Source: Crocinitomicaceae bacterium | Lineage (GTDB): Bacteria > Bacteroidota > Bacteroidia > Flavobacteriales_D > Crocinitomicaceae | Direction: 5' to 3' | NCBI GenBank assembly: GCA_015662935.1 | Contig: DQTF01000226.1 | Coordinates: 1 to 10,074 of the forward strand | DNA length: 10,074 bases | In this document: piece after piece, positions 7,328 to 10,074 of the stretch | How the letters are laid out: every line of letters starts with the position of its first letter | How positions within the stretch are numbered: position 1 is the first letter of the stretch | The notes under the pieces: model-generated | Told to the model about the DNA's origin: nothing | What the model saw: the letters and a program-made list of their open reading frames with translations, nothing else | Databases searched by the model: none | Made by a program: the position numbers and the translations under genes

Positions 7328-8008
7328 GTGAAACATATTGTCGTTATTTCTGGAGCAGGTGTAAGTCAAGAAAGTGGTATTTCAACTTTTCGAGATTCAA
7401 ATGGACTTTGGGAGAATCATCGAATAGAAGATATTGCAAGTCCTGAAGGTTTTACAAGAAACCCAGAACTGGTCTTTAATTTTTATAACCTTAGGCGGAG
7501 GCAACTTTTTGAAGTCGAACCCAATGCTGCGCATAAGTTAATTGTTGATTTAGAAGAAAAGAATAAGGTTACTGTTATTACGCAAAATGTGGATGACCTT
7601 CATGAAAGGGCAGGTTCGACGAATGTTTTGCATCTTCATGGAGAATTGAGAAAGGTGAGAAGTGTTGAAGGTCCGAACTTAACTTATAAATGGGAGAAAG
7701 ACTTAAACTCGGGTGACTTATGTGAGAAAGGGTTTCAGTTACGCCCTCATATTGTTTGGTTTGGAGAAGCTGTACCAGAAATAGAGAATGCTTTAAATAT
7801 TGTTCAATCTGCTGATGTGGTGATTGTTATTGGGACATCTTTGCAAGTCTATCCTGCGGCAGGATTAATTTATGAAGTACCAACTGCCACAAAGATTTAT
7901 TACATTGATCCGAATCCCACAATTGTATCAGAAAGGAACATTGAAGTGATTGATAAAATTGCCAGTGAAGGAATGAAAATCGTTCAAAAGAAGTTAAATA
8001 TCGTATAG
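7328..8008 (+). CDS. cobB: NAD-dependent protein deacylase, sirtuin (CobB/SIRT5-like)
   Basis: Removes acyl groups from lysine using NAD+, releasing nicotinamide and O-acyl-ADP-ribose. In 226 aa the family motifs are clear: GAGVSQESGISTFR (9-22) binds NAD, TQNVDDLHERAG (85-96), catalytic His104 in LHLHGEL, RPHIVWFGE (139-147), IGTSLQVYPAAG (168-179). Tyr53 and Arg56 in FYNLRRRQ form the YxxR pair that in CobB and SIRT5 holds acidic acyl groups, so desuccinylase or demalonylase activity is likely besides deacetylation. The four zinc cysteines are missing: only Cys132 remains in the region 106-135 that normally carries them. The start is GTG at 7328, the only sensible codon, since a TAG lies two codons before it. 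The AGGAA before it directly abuts the GTG, so initiation may depend on translation of the GH18 gene, whose stop is 3 nt away in the same frame. The 3' end overlaps the convergent dus gene. Confidence 0.95.
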   Translation: MKHIVVISGAGVSQESGISTFRDSNGLWENHRIEDIASPEGFTRNPELVFNFYNLRRRQLFEVEPNAAHKLIVDLEEKNKVTVITQNVDDLHERAGSTNVLHLHGELRKVRSVEGPNLTYKWEKDLNSGDLCEKGFQLRPHIVWFGEAVPEIENALNIVQSADVVIVIGTSLQVYPAAGLIYEVPTATKIYYIDPNPTIVSERNIEVIDKIASEGMKIVQKKLNIV

Positions 8009-8947
8009 AATCTCTCTAACAGCATCCTCATAGTGTCGAGCGTTCTTAGCTTTCTTAATTTTCTTCAAGACCTTTCTTGATTCGGGAAAAGATGTAGAAA
8101 AATACTCCCAGAAAGAAAGCATCTTTATGTGCAAATGTTTATTTCCAGAAAGAGATTGCTCAAATGCTGCATATAATGTGTCATGAAATTTGCTAAATAT
8201 TTCAAATCGATCATCAGGATATTCTGTTGTATTCTCTTTAATCATTTGAGGTAAGAATGGGTCAGCAATCAATCCTCTTCCGATCATCCAGTGGTCGATG
8301 CTAGGGAAACGTTCTTGCAATTCTCTAAATTTTTCCACAGAAGCAATGTCTCCGTTATAATAAATCTTGTGTTTCGCATGGTCTAAACATTTTTGAAATG
8401 ATTCTAAATCAACGCCCCCTTTGTAAAGTTGCTTTCCTATTCTTGCGTGAATCGCAATGTTTTTAATAGGATATTTTTCTAGAATAGGTAATGTTTCAAG
8501 TATTTCTTCGCTGTTTTCATAGCCCATTCTCATTTTCATGGAAACAACGATGTCTGACTCTTGGTGAACCTTCTCAAGAATAGCATCAATTCTATCTACT
8601 TCTTTGATAAGTCCAGAACCCATTCCTCGATTGGTTACCATAGGATAAGGACAACCTAAATTCCAATTCAATTCATTGTAACCAAGATCTTGCACATACT
8701 TGGCAACGAATAAAAACTCATCTGCATCATTGGTCATTATCTGAGGGATAACGTGTAAAGTTGAGTTGTTTTTTGGAAGGATATCGCGTTCGTAAGCGGG
8801 TTTAACAATCAGTTTCCCATTTAATCGGATATAGGGAGAATAAAAAGTGTCAATTCCTCCAAAATAATGATGAAAAGCGTTGCGAAAACGGAAGTCAGTG
8901 AATCCTTGAAGGGGAGAAGAAAGAAGTGTAATTGGTTGGTTACTCAC
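7994..8947 (-). CDS. dus: tRNA-dihydrouridine synthase (Dus family)
   Basis: FMN-dependent enzyme reducing uridine to dihydrouridine in the tRNA D-loop region with NADPH. Read from the GTG at 8947 it has 317 aa, normal for the family. Motifs (numbered from that start): LLSSPLQGFTDFRFR (8-22) as the flavin-binding opening; NLGCPYPMVTNRGMGSGL (96-113) with catalytic Cys99; SMKMRMG (136-142) with FMN-contacting Lys138; IAIHAR (164-169) with His167; YNGDI (197-201) and IGRGLIADP (222-230) for FMN phosphate. A small helical tRNA-binding domain follows about 236-317. The ORF can be extended to a TTG at 8983, but GTG 8947 has a proper GGAAG sequence about 6 nt ahead, overlaps the upstream nuclease stop by only 8 nt (GTGAGTAA), and gives the short leader usual for Dus. 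Subfamily (A, B or C type) cannot be fixed; the overall form is nearest DusC-like proteins. Its 3' end overlaps the sirtuin gene by 15 nt. Confidence 0.94.
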   Translation of the reverse strand: MSNQPITLLSSPLQGFTDFRFRNAFHHYFGGIDTFYSPYIRLNGKLIVKPAYERDILPKNNSTLHVIPQIMTNDADEFLFVAKYVQDLGYNELNWNLGCPYPMVTNRGMGSGLIKEVDRIDAILEKVHQESDIVVSMKMRMGYENSEEILETLPILEKYPIKNIAIHARIGKQLYKGGVDLESFQKCLDHAKHKIYYNGDIASVEKFRELQERFPSIDHWMIGRGLIADPFLPQMIKENTTEYPDDRFEIFSKFHDTLYAAFEQSLSGNKHLHIKMLSFWEYFSTSFPESRKVLKKIKKAKNARHYEDAVREILYDI

Positions 8948-9944
8948 AAATTCTTCCTTTGTGTTCTCCAGAATGAAAATCAACTTCCAAAGCTTTCATT
9001 TCGTCTAACAATTCTGCAGATGGTGGGGTGTTTTGCAATGCAGATAAATCAGGCTGTCCAGCATCTATCCATGCGGTGTACCAAACAGAACCTACTGTCG
9101 CAATTGCTGCACGTAGTCTTCTTTCTACCATGCCGTTCATTCTCCGGTGGTATTCCTGTGAGAATTCATAAGAATAGACTTTGGTTGTTATTGCACCTCT
9201 TCGTTCAAAAGAATACTTTCTATCTGTTCCAAGATCTTTGGTGACATCAATTTCCATTTGAAAAACAGAATCGAGTGCATAATGAGCCGCCATTACTCCT
9301 TGCCAAATATGATCTTGTAAATGATCCAGATGTTCTGCTTTTCCAACAAAGTAATCGTAATTTTTGTAATTGATTTCTACCAATCTACTTTCCCATAAAC
9401 CATGTATTCCTTTTTGGTCGGTGAGTTGTCCGTTGTAATTCTCGGTTGTGTGTAGAGGAACATTTGCATCTCCAATGTAATGACCAATATCAGCAGAATA
9501 TTTAAGAATTAAATCTACATTTTTGCTTTCAAATGCTCTTTGCAAACGGTATTTCATGACCATAATATGCCAAGGAACAATCCCGTAGGCTTGTAACGTA
9601 TCTTCGGTAAGTTTTGCAACGGCATCTTTCCATCTTCTCGGAACAACTTCAAAAGGATCTTCTCCGTGTTCTGCATAATGATCAATGTCTACATAATGTC
9701 TTTGCGCTTCTCCATCAACGGCATAGCGCCGTTTATCAGGATCAACGGCGTGTTCTGTTAGATACTCAATGTGTTCTTTGTAAAAGCCAAACATTTCTGG
9801 AGGCAAGGTGAAAGTTGCAATACGATTAATTCTTTTATGTCCGAAGAAGCCCCACTTTTTCTGAGAGAATTCTTTCTGTCCCAAACCTAAAAATAAAGGA
9901 ATGGAAAGAATGAAAAGCACTTTATAATTTAACCAATTTGCCAT
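8940..9944 (-). CDS. Exported S1/P1 nuclease / zinc-dependent phospholipase C family protein
   Basis: Member of the trinuclear zinc hydrolase fold that includes P1/S1 nucleases and bacterial phospholipase C; substrate is either nucleic acid or a phosphodiester lipid. The 334-aa protein has an N-terminal hydrophobic segment (9-22) in the position of a signal peptide. Candidate zinc ligands keep the P1 spacing: Trp31/His36 (as W1/H6), His155/Asp159/His165 (as H116/D120/H126, in GHYIGDANVPLH), and His181/Glu185 (as H149/D153). Asp86, Asp88 and His89 in YVDIDHY are candidates for D45/H60. P1 comparison is from memory. Helix-rich sequence fits the all-alpha fold. The segment 186-300 is less recognisable, and the tail 300-334 looks disordered. 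The ATG at 9944 lies 23 nt inside the end of the preceding gene, and the dus GTG overlaps the stop by 8 nt, so the three genes probably form one transcript. Confidence 0.88.
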   Translation of the reverse strand: MANWLNYKVLFILSIPLFLGLGQKEFSQKKWGFFGHKRINRIATFTLPPEMFGFYKEHIEYLTEHAVDPDKRRYAVDGEAQRHYVDIDHYAEHGEDPFEVVPRRWKDAVAKLTEDTLQAYGIVPWHIMVMKYRLQRAFESKNVDLILKYSADIGHYIGDANVPLHTTENYNGQLTDQKGIHGLWESRLVEINYKNYDYFVGKAEHLDHLQDHIWQGVMAAHYALDSVFQMEIDVTKDLGTDRKYSFERRGAITTKVYSYEFSQEYHRRMNGMVERRLRAAIATVGSVWYTAWIDAGQPDLSALQNTPPSAELLDEMKALEVDFHSGEHKGRICE

Positions 9945-10074
9945 CTTTCAATATTGGGATAACTGTTGTTTTATTAGGGGTAAGACAATATTTAATGTCT
10001 TCATTTAAGTTCAAGTTTTTCAATCTTCTTCTATGAGAACTTGATTTTAAAAAACCTAATGGATTATCCCATGC
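9922..10074 (-). CDS. comB: C-terminus of probable 2-phosphosulfolactate phosphatase (ComB family), partial
   Basis: Reading inward from the right edge, the minus strand is open for 50 codons to a TAA at 9922-9924. The peptide begins AWDNPLGFLKSSSHRRRLK and ends KDGKLVKL. The pattern SSHRRRL, then about 7 residues, then EDIKYCL, then VIPIL matches my recollection of the ComB C-terminus (small-residue/Ser-Ser, basic-Leu, acidic-Asp-aromatic-Cys, VVPVL). ComB hydrolyses 2-phosphosulfolactate to sulfolactate in the coenzyme M route. In Bacteroidota, which lack coenzyme M, a tie to sulfonate or sulfonolipid metabolism is possible but unproven. The start and most of the gene lie outside the window. 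It overlaps the zinc-enzyme ATG by 23 nt, supporting one operon. That this is a real coding tail is likely; the ComB name is moderately supported. Confidence 0.6.
   Translation of the reverse strand, partial: AWDNPLGFLKSSSHRRRLKNLNLNEDIKYCLTPNKTTVIPILKDGKLVKL

Noticed and set aside
8948..8983. Upstream TTG start extending Dus by 12 residues
   Set aside because: It would overlap the preceding gene by 44 nt, and no family motif lies in the added residues; GTG 8947 has a better-spaced GGAAG.
8867..9244. Plus-strand ORF of 125 codons
   Set aside because: Antisense to the dus start and the zinc-enzyme gene, both strongly supported; translation lacks any recognisable domain.
1..10074. CRISPR array, insertion sequence, phage or tRNA gene
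   Set aside because: No regularly spaced repeats, transposase or integrase motifs, terminal inverted repeats or cloverleaf-like stretches were seen.

Overview
The window looks like chromosomal DNA of a Bacteroidota bacterium, most likely Flavobacteriales (perhaps near Fluviicola/Crocinitomix; the genus is a guess). The grounds are the AT-rich sequence, a secreted protein ending in a type IX secretion (T9SS) sorting domain with the SPNPF motif, possible promoters of the Bacteroidota TAnnTTTG type, sparse Shine-Dalgarno sequences, and protein families in their Bacteroidota forms (long LptF/LptG permease, START-like 129-aa protein, sirtuin without zinc cysteines). No rRNA, tRNA, CRISPR array, insertion sequence or phage gene was seen. 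Coding density is very high.

Layout: (1) 1-4880, minus strand, read from right to left: a START-like domain protein, an LptF/LptG family LPS-export permease, two GT-B glycosyltransferases, then the 5' part of ribB (DHBP synthase, possibly ribBA), which runs off the left edge. The permease and the first glycosyltransferase overlap by 4 nt (ATGA) and the two glycosyltransferases by 23 nt, so these three are probably one transcript. ribB is separated by 66 nt that hold a possible promoter of its own. (2) 4881-5074 is a divergent control region. (3) 5075-8008, plus strand: a large secreted GH18-CUB-PKD-PKD-T9SS protein followed 3 nt later, in the same frame, by a GTG-started sirtuin deacylase. 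(4) 7994-10074, minus strand, read from right to left: the C-terminus of a probable 2-phosphosulfolactate phosphatase (ComB family) entering from the right edge, an exported S1/P1 nuclease/phospholipase C-like zinc enzyme, and a tRNA-dihydrouridine synthase. These overlap by 23 and 8 nt and converge on the sirtuin gene with a 15-nt tail-to-tail overlap.

Function: the permease and glycosyltransferases point to envelope work (LPS transport and surface glycan synthesis). The GH18 protein and the zinc enzyme are exported hydrolases that may serve polymer or nutrient scavenging. The sirtuin, Dus and RibB are housekeeping functions. I found no convincing unknown multi-gene system. The items most worth a second look are a 14-bp direct repeat that brackets the ribB promoter candidate, the same-frame junction between the GH18 gene and the sirtuin, the zinc-site loss in the sirtuin, the pair of glycosyltransferases placed between lptF/G and ribB, and the run of non-ATG starts. 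All assignments come from reading the sequence; no database search was run.
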